Shown: positions 35,883 through 45,062, numbered from the stretch's first letter. The stretch is DNA of 64,000 bases from Paraburkholderia ginsengisoli NBRC 100965 (GCF_000739735.1 NZ_BBJF01000009.1:292326-356325); one strand, 5' to 3'. The notes: generated from the letters alone by a model not told the origin. Program-made: numbers and translations.

Positions 35883-36552
35883 GGCTTCTTGGATAGTGCG
35901 AAAACAAAGGCGGCCAGTCGTTTGAGCCGGCCGGCACGGCAAGGGCGATGCTGCGTTCACCCAAGGACGGGAGTCACGCGCAATCCGCTATTTTACCGCG
36001 CCCGCTGCCGGAGGGCGGCGGCGCGGCGGTTGAGCGTGATGATGCGGGTTGCCGGACCTGGAAGCGGTGGCGCCGGCTGTCGATACAATCGGGCGCCGCG
36101 AACGACGTTGGCGGGAATGCAGCCGCGCTTCAGCAAGGGTACGGCGATGGGCGAAAGCCGCGCTGGGCGGTTGCCATCGGCTGTCCGGCATGCGCCGGAT
36201 AGGCGCGCCGCGCGGGCAACATGGTCGGAATCATACCGAAAGGCAGCGTGCGCTGCAGCATTGACCCTGCTGATAAAACTGGCAAATGGGGTAGAGAGAG
36301 CGAGGACGGATGGCGGTCCGACCGTCGTCGGTAAGCGCCGGGCCCTTTGCCCTTCGCGGTGCGCGAAGCGGGCGTTGTTGGTACACAAGAACGGACTCGC
36401 AGCGCCTGGATACCGATAAATCGTAAATTAGATGGGGATCCGCTCTTTATGTGCTTGGTTGACGCCGACTCGTGCGAAGGCCGGCAAGCGGTCCATCTGC
36501 CCGGTCTGAAACCGCCTGCACGCCCGTAAAGCCAGCCGACTCGGCGAGCAGC
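35883..36552. other. 670-nt region without a recognisable gene
   Basis: Open frames of up to about 175 codons exist on both strands, but they are rich in Arg, Ala and Cys, lack ribosome-binding sites and overlap each other, as expected in GC-rich non-coding DNA. The left end should hold the fpr promoter. No tRNA, known small RNA or riboswitch consensus was recognised. The stretch from 36230 to 36440 is somewhat less GC-rich. Confidence 0.4.
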
Positions 36553-37512
36553 CTAAGCCGCTGCCGTCACCCGCTTTTTCCCGCGCTGCTTCAGCACGCG
36601 CGCCTGCAACACGATCACCAGCAGCAGGAACACCCCGCGAATCACCGACTGCCAGTAAGCCGACAAGCTGATGAAGCCCAGTCCGTTTTCGAAGTTCAGT
36701 AAGTTGAACACGAGCCCGAGCAGCAGCACGCCGGCGATCGTCATCGCCACCGAGCCTTCGCCGCCGGTGAGCAGCGTGCCGCCGAGCACCACAGCCGAAA
36801 TCGCGAACAGCTCCCAGCCGACTCCCTCGTTCGGCTGTCCCGCGCCGAATTGCGCGGCGAGAATCACGCCCGCCATGCCTGCCAGCAGGCCGCTCACTGC
36901 ATACGCCATCACGAGTGTGCGGTCGACGTTGAGCCCCATCAGCCGCGCCGCTTCCTCGCTGCCGCCGATCGCCAGTGAATGCCGGCCGAAGCGGCTGCTG
37001 CGCAACGCGAGCCAGCCTGCTACCGCGGCGACCGCCGCGACGATCCCCGGGATCGGCAGTCCGAACAGATCGCCCTGCCCGAAGTCGCCGAAGTTCGACT
37101 CCGCCGCAATCGACACCGCGTCGTTCCTGCCGAGCAGCAAAGCGACGCCGTGCGCGCCGAGGCTCGTCGCGAGCGTCACGATGAAGGGCAGGATTTTCAG
37201 CCGCGTGATGATCAGGCCGTTCAGCACGCCAACCGCGAGTCCCGCCGCGCAACCCGCCAGCACCGCGACCCAGCCGCCGTACACGCTGGTCAGCGCGGCG
37301 ACGACGCTTGCCAGCGCGGCCACGGTGCCGACCGAGAGGTCGATACCGCCGGTGATGATCACGAACGCCATGCCGATGGAGATCAGCGCGAACATCGAGT
37401 TGTAGCGCCAGAACGACGTGATGTTGTACGCCGAGCCGAAATGCTCGTAGCGCACGAGGCCGAAGACGACCAGGGCCGCGAGCGCGAGCAGGATAGGTAG
37501 ATTCTTTTTCAT
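36553..37512 (-). CDS. yjfF: Sugar ABC transporter permease (YjfF-like)
   Basis: One of two RbsC-family permeases of a monosaccharide importer. The ATG at 37512 (MKKNLPILLALAALVVFG) matches the N-terminus of E. coli YjfF in position; a start 15 codons upstream is open. It has 319 residues with about 8-10 helices. Signatures are SIGMAFVIITGGIDLSVGTV and AISAVVLGGTLLTGGEGS. It follows the YtfT-like permease with 22 nt between the stop and this start and is last in the operon. In E. coli the YtfQRT-YjfF system imports galactofuranose; the substrate here is inferred. Confidence 0.85.
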   Translation of the reverse strand: MKKNLPILLALAALVVFGLVRYEHFGSAYNITSFWRYNSMFALISIGMAFVIITGGIDLSVGTVAALASVVAALTSVYGGWVAVLAGCAAGLAVGVLNGLIITRLKILPFIVTLATSLGAHGVALLLGRNDAVSIAAESNFGDFGQGDLFGLPIPGIVAAVAAVAGWLALRSSRFGRHSLAIGGSEEAARLMGLNVDRTLVMAYAVSGLLAGMAGVILAAQFGAGQPNEGVGWELFAISAVVLGGTLLTGGEGSVAMTIAGVLLLGLVFNLLNFENGLGFISLSAYWQSVIRGVFLLLVIVLQARVLKQRGKKRVTAAA

Positions 37513-37534
37513 CGCATCGAGTCCGGAGAGGGCG

Positions 37535-38575
37535 TTAGCGCGAGCGCCGTTGCACATAAACGGCCGCGACGATAATGCCGGCCTTCACCACCAGCGCCGC
37601 CGCGTCCGGAATGCCGTGCGCGAGCAGGGTGTAGCGCAGCAACTGGATGATCAGCGCGCCGATCAGCGTGCCGCCGATGTACGCCTTGCCGCCCGTCAGC
37701 GCGGTACCGCCGACGGCCACCGCCGCAATCGCATCGAGTTCGACGCCGAGGCCGACCACGTTCGCATCGGAAGACGAATTCACCGAGATCGAGATCAGTC
37801 CGGCGAGACCTGCGAGCGCCGCGCACAACGTGTAGGCGATCAGCTTCACGGTGGCGGTCGGCACGCCGCACAGGTACGCGGCTTTTTCGTTGCCGCCGGT
37901 GATCAGCAGATACTGGCCGAACAGCGTCTTGCGCACGACCCACGCGAACAACACGACCAGCGCGAGCATCAGCAGCACCTGGAACGGCACGCCCGCGATC
38001 TTGCCGAGCGCGATCCACTGGAAGGCCGGCGTGTTGAACGCTTGCAGGCTGCCGTCGGTGACGACTTGCGCGATCCCGCGTCCGGCGATGAACAGCACCA
38101 GCGTCGCGACAATCGGCTGGACGGATAGCCTCGTCACCAGCAAGCCGTTGAACACGCCGCACAACGCGGCGGCCAGCACCGGCAGCACGAATGCGAGCGC
38201 GATGCCGCCGGGCCCCGGTATGTTGAGGAACAGCATCGGCGCGAGCGCGCCGGAGATCGCCATCGACGCGCCCACCGACAGGTCGATCCCACCCGTCGCT
38301 ACCACCAGCGTCATGCCGATGCCGACGATCACGATCGTCACCACCTGGGTCATGTTCACGTTGAAGGTTTGCAGCGACCAGAAGTGCGGCGTGAAGATCA
38401 GATTGAACAGCACCATCGCGAGCAGCACGATGACTTCGCGCTGCATCGCCAGTTGCCGCCATTTGCGCACCGTGCTCGCGGAAGTGGCGCCGGGCGCGGC
38501 GCTGAGGGTTGCGGCGGTGTCGACGGGGCGCGCCGGGTCGGTTTGCAACGATTCGGTGTGCAGCTTAAGCGCCAT
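37535..38575 (-). CDS. ytfT: Sugar ABC transporter permease (YtfT-like)
   Basis: A 346-residue RbsC-family permease with a soluble N-terminus of about 45 residues. Membrane segments begin at VIVLLAMVLFNLIFTP. Family signatures are GIGMTLVVATGGIDLSVGAS and AIAAVAVGGTALTGGKAYIGG. Its start overlaps the end of the ATPase gene by 11 nt, implying coupled translation. With YjfF it would form the membrane channel of the importer, which uses a heterodimer, unlike RbsC homodimers. Confidence 0.88.
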   Translation of the reverse strand: MALKLHTESLQTDPARPVDTAATLSAAPGATSASTVRKWRQLAMQREVIVLLAMVLFNLIFTPHFWSLQTFNVNMTQVVTIVIVGIGMTLVVATGGIDLSVGASMAISGALAPMLFLNIPGPGGIALAFVLPVLAAALCGVFNGLLVTRLSVQPIVATLVLFIAGRGIAQVVTDGSLQAFNTPAFQWIALGKIAGVPFQVLLMLALVVLFAWVVRKTLFGQYLLITGGNEKAAYLCGVPTATVKLIAYTLCAALAGLAGLISISVNSSSDANVVGLGVELDAIAAVAVGGTALTGGKAYIGGTLIGALIIQLLRYTLLAHGIPDAAALVVKAGIIVAAVYVQRRSR

Positions 38576-40199
38576 GACGGTCGCCCTCCAACGCGTCTTC
38601 GATATGGGCGGCGTTGGCGGTTTGCGCCGCTTCCGCCAGTTGCGAATGTCCTTCGCTGCCGTAGGCGATCGCGTCCATGATCGCGGTCTCGCTCATGTCG
38701 GCGCCGTTCAGTTCGGCGACGGTGCGGCCGTCGCGGATCACCACCGCGCGGTCCGCCACGGCAGTCAGCTCTTCCAGTTCCGATGCGGACAGCAGCACCG
38801 CCAGCCCCGCGTCGCGCAACTCGCGCACGATCTTCGCGACGTCGGCCTTGGCGCCGACGTCGATGCCGCGCGTCGGTTCGTCGAGCAACAGCAGCGAAGG
38901 TTCGGCGGCAAGCCAGCGCGCGAGCAGCACCTTCTGCTGATTGCCGCCCGACAGTTCGCGGATCGGTTGATCGGCGGAGCGCAGCTTGATGCCGAGCGAC
39001 GCGATGAAACGGTCGACGATCGCCTGCTGTTTCTTCACGTCGACCACGCCGTTCTTCGCGAGCGTGCGCAGGCACACCAGCGTGAGGTTGTCGCGCACCG
39101 ACAGTTCGGGGACGATCCCTTCCCCCTTGCGGTCTTCGGTGAGATACGCGAGGCCGCGCCCGATCGCGTCCTGCGGCGACTTCAACGTGACCGCCGCGCC
39201 GTCGATCGACAGCGAGCCGCGCTCCAGCGGATCGGCGCCGAACATCAGCCGCATGGTCTCGGTGCGGCCCGAACCGAGCAGGCCCGCAAGACCCACCGCT
39301 TCACCCGCATGCACTTCGAGCGACACGTCGCTCACCTTCGGATGCGCGCTCAACTGGGTCGCGGCAATCGCCTGCTTGCCACGACGCGCGAGGTTTGCTT
39401 CGCGCGACGCGGTGTCTTCCTGCACGACGGCAGCGAGTGTGCGGCCGAGCATCGTCGTGACGAGTTGCAGTTTGTCCATGTCGGCCATCGTGCTTTGCGC
39501 GACCGTCTGGCCGTCGCGCATGACGGTGACGCGATCGCACAGCGCGTAGAGTTCGTCGAGCCGGTGGGAGACGAAGATCACCGCACGGCCGTCGTCGCGC
39601 AGCTTGCGCACCACGGTGAAGAGCAACTCCACTTCGCGCTCGTCGAGCGACGAGGTGGACTCGTCCATGATCACCATCTTCGCGTCCGACGACACCGCGC
39701 GCGCGAGCGCCACCATCTGCTGGATCGCGGTCGAATAGCGGCCGACCGGTTTCTTCACGTCGATCTGCAGACCGAACGATTCGAGCAGCGCGGCGGCGCG
39801 CTGCTGCACCGCGCGCCAGTCGATCAGACCGAAGCGGCGCGGCTCGCGGCCGAGGAAAATATTTTCCGCCACCGAGCGGAACGGCACCAGGTTGATCTCC
39901 TGATAGATCGTGCTGATGCCGGCTTCGCGCGCCTGCTTGGGCGTGCGGAAATCGACTTCGCGGCCTTCGAAGCGCACGCTGCCCGAACCGCGCCGATACG
40001 CGCCGGTCAGGATCTTGATCATCGTCGATTTGCCGGCGCCGTTCTGGCCGATCAGCGCGTGCACCTCGCCCGCGGCGACGCTCAGATTCGCGCCGCGCAA
40101 CGCGGGTACGCCGCCGAAGCTGATGCCGATGTCCTGCATCTCGAGCAGCGGCGAATGGGTAAGGGGGGAGTGGGGTGTCTCTTTGCCGGATTCCGTCAC
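38565..40199 (-). CDS. ytfR: Sugar ABC transporter ATP-binding protein (YtfR-like, two ABC domains)
   Basis: A double ATPase of the RbsA/MglA/YtfR type. The GTG at 40199 is preferred because AGGAGG lies 5 nt upstream, giving 544 residues; an ATG 11 codons upstream lacks such a site. Domain 1 has Walker A GQNGAGKST (51-59) and Walker B VIMDESTSS. Domain 2 has a degenerate P-loop (GLLGSGRTE) as usual for this family, signature LSGGNQQK and Walker B LLLLDEPTRGID. It overlaps ytfT by 11 nt and is separated from ytfQ by a 266-nt spacer full of stem-loops. Confidence 0.9.
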   Translation of the reverse strand: MTESGKETPHSPLTHSPLLEMQDIGISFGGVPALRGANLSVAAGEVHALIGQNGAGKSTMIKILTGAYRRGSGSVRFEGREVDFRTPKQAREAGISTIYQEINLVPFRSVAENIFLGREPRRFGLIDWRAVQQRAAALLESFGLQIDVKKPVGRYSTAIQQMVALARAVSSDAKMVIMDESTSSLDEREVELLFTVVRKLRDDGRAVIFVSHRLDELYALCDRVTVMRDGQTVAQSTMADMDKLQLVTTMLGRTLAAVVQEDTASREANLARRGKQAIAATQLSAHPKVSDVSLEVHAGEAVGLAGLLGSGRTETMRLMFGADPLERGSLSIDGAAVTLKSPQDAIGRGLAYLTEDRKGEGIVPELSVRDNLTLVCLRTLAKNGVVDVKKQQAIVDRFIASLGIKLRSADQPIRELSGGNQQKVLLARWLAAEPSLLLLDEPTRGIDVGAKADVAKIVRELRDAGLAVLLSASELEELTAVADRAVVIRDGRTVAELNGADMSETAIMDAIAYGSEGHSQLAEAAQTANAAHIEDALEGDRHGA

Positions 40200-40317
40200 G
40201 GAGTCCTCCTGATGCGGGTGCTGCTCAGGCACGCACGGACGAGTCGCCGTGCGTGTCCGGGCTTGATGCAGGGGCGTGGCCGAAGCTTCGCGGTTGGGTC
40301 ATTCGCGTTTGGGTCAT

Positions 40318-40438
40318 GTTACGCCGCATAAGTTACGCGGCATAAAAGCGAAGCGACGGTCCGTGCAGTCACGGGCGCGTCGCTTCGAACCCTTCCCGTC
40401 ACCCGCTTCGTCGAGGAGACATCTTCAAAGCGGGTGAC
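40318..40438 (-). repeat. Stem-loop cluster between ytfQ and ytfR
   Basis: Three structures lie in the intercistronic spacer. GTTACGCCGCATAA (40318-40331) is repeated in tandem with one change (40332-40345) and forms a GCCGC/GCGGC hairpin. CGAAGCGAC (40349-40357) pairs with GTCGCTTCG (40379-40387) around an inner CCGTG/CACGG stem. GTCACCCGCTT (40398-40408) pairs perfectly with AAGCGGGTGAC (40428-40438), just past the ytfQ stop. Such structures after a binding-protein gene commonly stabilise its mRNA and lower downstream expression. Confidence 0.65.
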
Positions 40439-40465
40439 TTCCTGCCTGCAACGCTAGCTGCTCGA

Positions 40466-41485
40466 TCAATAGCCGTACTGCATGCTCTGCTGCACGTTGC
40501 TCTTGTCATAGAACCGGTCGGAGACCTTGACCCACGTCGGGATCTTTTCGCCCTTCGCGAAACGTTGCGCGACGTCGCAGGCAAGCGGGCCGAAGAACGG
40601 GCTCGATTGCACGCTCGCGCCGAGTTCGCCGGCCGCGATCGCGTCGAGGCCACCCTTGGTGCCGTCGATCGTGACGATCTGGATGTCCTTGCCCGGCTGC
40701 TTGCCGGCCGCCTTGATCGCGGCGATCGCGCCGAGCGCCATTTCGTCGTTATGCGCGTAGACCGCGGTGACGTCCGGATGCGCCTGCAACAGCGTCTCCA
40801 TCACCTGGCGACCCTTGTCGCGCGCGAAGTCGCCGCTTTGCGACGCGATGATCGTCATGCCCGGATTCTTCGCGATGACTTCGTCGAAGCCCTTCTTGCG
40901 ATCGTTCGCGGCGGACGCGCCGGTCGTGCCTTCGAGTTCGATGATCTTCGCCTTGCCGTTGGTCGCCTTGACGAGCCAGTCGGCGGCGCGGTGGCCCTGG
41001 TCGATGAAGTCCGAGCCGATGAACGTGATGTAGTCGCGGCCCGCTTTCGCAACCGACTGGTCGACGTCGCGGTCGACGAGGATCACCGGAATGCCGGCCT
41101 TTTTCGCCTGCAACACGATCGGTGCGAGCGGCTTTTCTTCGCGCGGCGGGAACACCAGCAGATCGACGTGCTGCGCGATCATGCTTTGAATGTCGGAGAC
41201 CTGTTTGGAGTTGGAGCCGTTGGCGTCGGTCATCACGACCTGCCAGCCGCATTTGGCGGCGATGTCCTTGAAGCTCTTGGTTTCCGCGAGACGCCACGGA
41301 TTGTTGCTTTCGGTCTGCGCGAAGCCGACCTTCAGCGGCGTCTTGGTGGACAACTTCGGCAATGCATCGTCGGCGTGCGCGGTGGCGACGCCGAGACCGA
41401 TTGCGAGTGCCAGCAGCGAACCTGCCAGCGGACGAATCTGCTGCTTGCGCGCGAGTTTGCGCGATTGCGTGTTGAGCGACGCCAT
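40466..41485 (-). CDS. ytfQ: Sugar ABC transporter periplasmic binding protein (YtfQ-like)
   Basis: A 339-residue periplasmic binding protein (peripla_BP_4 fold). The signal peptide has a basic start (KLARKQQIR), a hydrophobic core and a likely cleavage site after AHA at residue 38. The mature part follows E. coli YtfQ closely: LKVGFAQTESNNPWRLAET, IPVILVDRDVD, ELEGTTGASAANDRKKGFDE, SQSGDFARDKGRQVME and YAHNDEMALGAIAAIK. E. coli YtfQ binds galactofuranose and galactose. It is the first gene of the transporter operon, downstream of a LacI regulator gene. Confidence 0.92.
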   Translation of the reverse strand: MASLNTQSRKLARKQQIRPLAGSLLALAIGLGVATAHADDALPKLSTKTPLKVGFAQTESNNPWRLAETKSFKDIAAKCGWQVVMTDANGSNSKQVSDIQSMIAQHVDLLVFPPREEKPLAPIVLQAKKAGIPVILVDRDVDQSVAKAGRDYITFIGSDFIDQGHRAADWLVKATNGKAKIIELEGTTGASAANDRKKGFDEVIAKNPGMTIIASQSGDFARDKGRQVMETLLQAHPDVTAVYAHNDEMALGAIAAIKAAGKQPGKDIQIVTIDGTKGGLDAIAAGELGASVQSSPFFGPLACDVAQRFAKGEKIPTWVKVSDRFYDKSNVQQSMQYGY

Positions 41486-41604
41486 GTCTTCCTCCAGTAC
41501 CTGGTGAGGTAGGTTGTATTTGCTTTTTGTGTTGCTCGTAATCGGTCAGCGCAATTTTTCGCCCGACCGGTTGTGCCGATTATTCCACCTGGAATTATTA
41601 TCGG

Positions 41605-42687
41605 TCAATCACTAATAATATTAATTATTGGCTTTTTTGCCTCGGTAATTACCCTGACCGACGCGCGTTCGACGAGCGGGCCGTCGAGCTTGACCATCCG
41701 ATGCCGCACCGGCGCGCCGGCCGCGCGGTTGTGTTCCTCCTGCAGCAGTGTTTCGACGGCCCAGCGCCCCAGTTCGTAGTTCGGCAGCACCACCGTCGAG
41801 AGCGGCGGATGCGTGTGGCGCGCGATTTCCTGGTCGTCGTAGCCGAGCACCGATACGTCTTCCGGCACACGCAAGCCGAGTTGCTTCAGCGCTTCGATCG
41901 CGCCGATCGCGGTAAGGTCATTCGCGCAGAAAATGGCGGTCGGCGGATTGGCTTCGCGCATCAGCGAGAGCGTCAGTTCGAAGCCGAGGCCCGAGCTCCA
42001 GTCGCCGTCGCGCACGAGTTCCGGTGCGAAAGGCAGGTCGGCGGTGGCAAGCGCGGTGCGGTAGCCTTTCAGCCGGTCTTTCGACGCGTCTTGCCACGGC
42101 TCGCCGTTGATGTAGCCGATCCGCCGATGGCCCGCTTGCAGCAGATACTCGGTGGCCAGATGGCCGCCCGCGACCTCCGCCGGCACCACCGACGAAAAGC
42201 CGCCTTCGCCCGTGTAGCAGTTCAGCAGCACGGTCGGCACCTGCGAGAGCGCCGCCGGCGGCGTCACCTTGCGCGTGTAAACGGTCGCGTAGATCACGCC
42301 GAACACATGCGGATTCGCAAGGATCGTGTCGAGCACCTGCTTTTCGATGTCGGCATTGCCGTGCGTCGAATAGACCGCCAGCATCTTGCCGCTTGCATAG
42401 GCCGCGTCGCGCGCGCCGTCTGCGTTGACCACCGGGTGCGGACTGGTCGAGATTTCGTCGGCCAGATAGACGATCAGATTGCGCTCGTCGGTCGAGGCCG
42501 CGACCGGCTCGCGCAGCGACAGCCGGTAGCCGAGATCGTGCGCGGCCTTCAGCACCTTGTTGCGGGTGGCTTCGGAGAATTTCGCGCCGGTGGCGTTGTT
42601 CAGCACGAGCGAGACAGTCGATTGCGACACGCCGGTGAGCTTGGCGATGTCGGTCATGGTCGGACGGCGTTGAGTTGATTTTTTCAT
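41605..42687 (-). CDS. LacI-family transcriptional regulator
   Basis: A 360-residue repressor-type regulator. The helix-turn-helix and hinge occupy residues 10-60 (TMTDIAKLTGVSQSTVSLVLNN, then LGYRLS). A periplasmic-binding-protein-like effector domain follows (VPTVLLNCYTGEG, RIGYINGE, FCANDLTAIGAIEALKQLG, VSVLGYDDQEIARHTHPPLSTV). The start at 42687 gives the normal LacI N-terminus; the frame remains open 87 codons upstream without coding character. It probably controls the ytf operon just downstream (119-nt gap) and the divergent aldose epimerase. The last codons overlap a candidate operator. Confidence 0.9.
   Translation of the reverse strand: MKKSTQRRPTMTDIAKLTGVSQSTVSLVLNNATGAKFSEATRNKVLKAAHDLGYRLSLREPVAASTDERNLIVYLADEISTSPHPVVNADGARDAAYASGKMLAVYSTHGNADIEKQVLDTILANPHVFGVIYATVYTRKVTPPAALSQVPTVLLNCYTGEGGFSSVVPAEVAGGHLATEYLLQAGHRRIGYINGEPWQDASKDRLKGYRTALATADLPFAPELVRDGDWSSGLGFELTLSLMREANPPTAIFCANDLTAIGAIEALKQLGLRVPEDVSVLGYDDQEIARHTHPPLSTVVLPNYELGRWAVETLLQEEHNRAAGAPVRHRMVKLDGPLVERASVRVITEAKKPIINIISD
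41611..41622. promoter_or_regulatory. Candidate LacI operator, copy 1
   Basis: ACTAATAATATT inside an imperfect 25-bp dyad at about 41606-41630 (10 of 12 arm positions pair). It lies in the 3' end of the regulator gene, about 125 nt upstream of ytfQ. The same core recurs at 42757 and 42847. Confidence 0.5.
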
Positions 42688-42756
42688 TGGGCAGGCCGCG
42701 CTGCGGCGGCGCAAAAGCTGAGACATGCCGTGGGCATTCGTGGTGCTGACGGTACC

Positions 42757-42767
42757 ACTAATAATAT
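42757..42767. promoter_or_regulatory. Candidate LacI operator, copy 2
   Basis: ACTAATAATAT, 70 nt upstream of the regulator start codon, embedded in otherwise GC-rich sequence. Its position would suit autoregulation of the regulator gene. Confidence 0.5.
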
Positions 42768-42846
42768 GCGCCCGGCAACGCGCGGTAACCCGCCATTTGG
42801 GAGCCTTTGATGAATGCCCCGCTCGCATCCTTACGATAAATTTATT

Positions 42847-42858
42847 ACTAATAATATT
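42847..42858. promoter_or_regulatory. Candidate LacI operator, copy 3
   Basis: ACTAATAATATT, identical to copy 1 over 12 nt and 90 nt from copy 2. It lies between the divergent regulator and aldose epimerase genes, about 200 nt before the latter, so DNA looping between copies is conceivable. Confidence 0.5.
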
Positions 42859-43056
42859 GACCGCTGCGCTTTGTCGTGCGATTCTCGGTCGCGCGGACAT
42901 TGAAGGTCCGCCGGTCGCGCGCTGGGCGCGGCACGTCACAGAAAGCACCTTTCATGTGACCGGCGTCGGTGCGGTGAAGCACTCGTCCCGGTCGACACAG
43001 GAGACACCGATGCGCGTTATTGCCGCCATCCGCCCGAGGCCTCGCCTCTTTTGATC

Positions 43057-44037
43057 ATGCGCGACGTTTCCCTGAATCCGATCCGACCACTCGCGCCGGA
43101 GCTCGCGTGGCTCGACGATGCGGCGCTGGCCACCACGCTCGTCACGCTGACGGCGGGCTCGCTGCGGGCCGTGCTTGCCCCCGAAGTGGGCGGCGCGCTC
43201 GCGGCCTTCTACGAAGTCACGCCCGATGGTCCGTTGCATTGGCTGCGGCCCGCCGTGCCCGCCGCGTTCGAACAACGCGATCCGCTGCGGATGGCGAGCT
43301 TTCCGCTGTTCCCCTACTGCAACCGGATTCGCGATGCGCGTTTCGAATTCGACGGCGGCACCGTCGACCTGTCCGGCAACGACGCGCGCTTCGCGCATGC
43401 GCTTCATGGCAATGCGTGGCGGCATCCGTGGCAGGTGGGAGCGCGCACCGCCAGCTCGGTGGAGCTTCACTTCGACCATGAGCCCGATGCGCGGGTGCCC
43501 GGCGATTGGCCGTTTCGTTATCGGGCGCAACAGCGCATCGAGTTGCGCGATGGCGCGTTGCGTATCACGCTGTCCGCGCAGAATCTGGCCGGGCGGCCGA
43601 TGCCGTTCGGCATGGGCCATCACCCGTACTATCCGCGCACCGCAGAGACCCGCGTGTACGCCGACGTGCAGGCGATGTGGCACGCCGACGCCGACGTGCT
43701 GCCGACGCATCTCGGCCCGCATCCCGCCGTCGACGCGTTGCGCGAAGGGATGTCGCCCGATGCGTTCGACCTCGACAACAACTTCGCGAACTGGACGCGC
43801 GAGGCGACGATTGCGTGGCCCGACGAAAACCGCCGCCTGACGATGACCGCCGACGCGCCGTTCGATCACATGGTGGTGTTCGCGCCGGCCAACGATGCGC
43901 AACTGTGCGTGGAGCCGGTGACGAACACCACCGACTGCTTCAACGCGGTCGGCATGCAGGAGTTGGTGGGCGGCTGTGTGCTTCAGCCGGGCGAGGAGAT
44001 CGCCGCCACGCTGAAGTGGACGCCGCAACGCGGGTAA
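43057..44037 (+). CDS. Aldose 1-epimerase (GalM family)
   Basis: A 326-residue mutarotase-fold protein that would interconvert alpha and beta anomers of aldoses. The likely active-site histidines are His117 (HALHGNAW) and His188/189 (MGHHPYY), and the catalytic Glu lies in LCVEPVTNTTDCFN. PLFPYCNRI (83-91) is a substrate-pocket signature. The start is uncertain: ATG at 43057 or TTG at 43051, with no strong ribosome-binding site. It is divergent from the LacI gene of the ytf system, suggesting it prepares or uses the imported sugar. Galactose specificity is not proven. Confidence 0.88.
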   Translation: MRDVSLNPIRPLAPELAWLDDAALATTLVTLTAGSLRAVLAPEVGGALAAFYEVTPDGPLHWLRPAVPAAFEQRDPLRMASFPLFPYCNRIRDARFEFDGGTVDLSGNDARFAHALHGNAWRHPWQVGARTASSVELHFDHEPDARVPGDWPFRYRAQQRIELRDGALRITLSAQNLAGRPMPFGMGHHPYYPRTAETRVYADVQAMWHADADVLPTHLGPHPAVDALREGMSPDAFDLDNNFANWTREATIAWPDENRRLTMTADAPFDHMVVFAPANDAQLCVEPVTNTTDCFNAVGMQELVGGCVLQPGEEIAATLKWTPQRG

Positions 44038-44156
44038 GGCGTAGGGCCGGGTTGTGTATTGATGTCCATGCTCTTGCCTGTGTACGTTTTCGTATGCAGG
44101 CGCGCGGGCAGGACGAGCATTCAACCAGGCGCGACCATCCGGAAGCGTTCAGCAAA

Positions 44157-44183
44157 ACAAAAAGGGCGGCCCAAGCCGCCCCT
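44157..44183 (-). terminator. Rho-independent terminator of the EEP-family gene
   Basis: GGGCGGC (44164-44170) and GCCGCCC (44175-44181) pair around a 4-nt loop; the minus strand continues TTTTTGTTTTG. It sits 20 nt past the stop at 44204 and could also stop the converging aldose epimerase transcript. Confidence 0.9.
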
Positions 44184-44203
44184 TCCACCTGAACCAACCC
44201 GCG

Positions 44204-45001
44204 TTATTCCACGCGCAACCGGGCCATGTATGGCAAGTGATCCGACAGCCACGCGGTTTCCTGCGTCGGCTGGATCCACTCGATCGGCCGCATGCCGCGC
44301 ACGAACATCTTGTCGAGCGCGAGCGCCGGCGAGAAGGCCGGAAACGTGCGGCCCGATTCGCCAAGCAGCGTCGCCACTTCATGCATTCCGTGTTCGCGAA
44401 AGAGCGGCACCGAATCGTTGCGCCAGTCGTTGAAGTCACCGGCCAACACCAGCGGACCGTCCGGCGCTTCCTTCTCGATCCAGTGCGCGATCCAGTTCAT
44501 CTGCCGCAAGCGCGCCGGCCGCGTGAGCGCGAGATGCGCGCACAGCAGCGTGACCGAGTGGCCGCCGAAGGTCGCTCGCGCCACCAGCAGGCCGCGCTTT
44601 TCGAAGCGATGAGCGGAGATGTCCCAGCGTCCGCCGAGATCGAGCGGATGCGGCGACAGGATCGCATTGCCGTGTCGCCAGGACGGCTTGAACACGTTCG
44701 GGCCAAGCGCCACTTCGAGTTCCAGTGCGCGAGCGATCTCGGTGGCCTGGCAGTGCCAGACATCGTTCAAAGGATCGTCGATCGGTGAGCCGAAGCTGCT
44801 TGCCAGCACCGGCGACGGCATGCGCCGCGCCATTGCTTCCTGCAAAAAATAGGCGTCGGCGTGAGTCGACTGGACCCAGCGCTGCATCGCCTGCCAGGCC
44901 TGAAAGCCGAGCGGTGTGCGGCCTTTGTGAAGGTTCCAGCTCACCGCGACGAAATCGTTCGGCGCGAAGTTCTCGCGGATCAATTCTTCTGGGTTTCGCA
45001 T
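44204..45001 (-). CDS. Endonuclease/exonuclease/phosphatase (EEP) family protein
   Basis: A 265-residue Mg-dependent phosphoesterase of the DNase I-like fold. All family motifs are present: Asn23 (SWNLHKGR), Glu55 (YFLQEA), HGNAILSPHP, AHLALTRPARLRQM, Asp189/Asn191 (LAGDFNDWR), Asp230 (LALDKMFVRG) and Asp254-His255 (WLSDHLPYMARL). There is no signal peptide. In related bacteria such genes sometimes neighbour cardiolipin synthase genes; none is present here. Substrate unknown (nucleic acid or phospholipid head group). Confidence 0.9.
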   Translation of the reverse strand: MRNPEELIRENFAPNDFVAVSWNLHKGRTPLGFQAWQAMQRWVQSTHADAYFLQEAMARRMPSPVLASSFGSPIDDPLNDVWHCQATEIARALELEVALGPNVFKPSWRHGNAILSPHPLDLGGRWDISAHRFEKRGLLVARATFGGHSVTLLCAHLALTRPARLRQMNWIAHWIEKEAPDGPLVLAGDFNDWRNDSVPLFREHGMHEVATLLGESGRTFPAFSPALALDKMFVRGMRPIEWIQPTQETAWLSDHLPYMARLRVE

Positions 45002-45062
45002 GCCGCGTTATCCACGTGTTCTGTTTGAAGGCTTGAGTTGGGTGCGCGTCGCTCGCATCACA

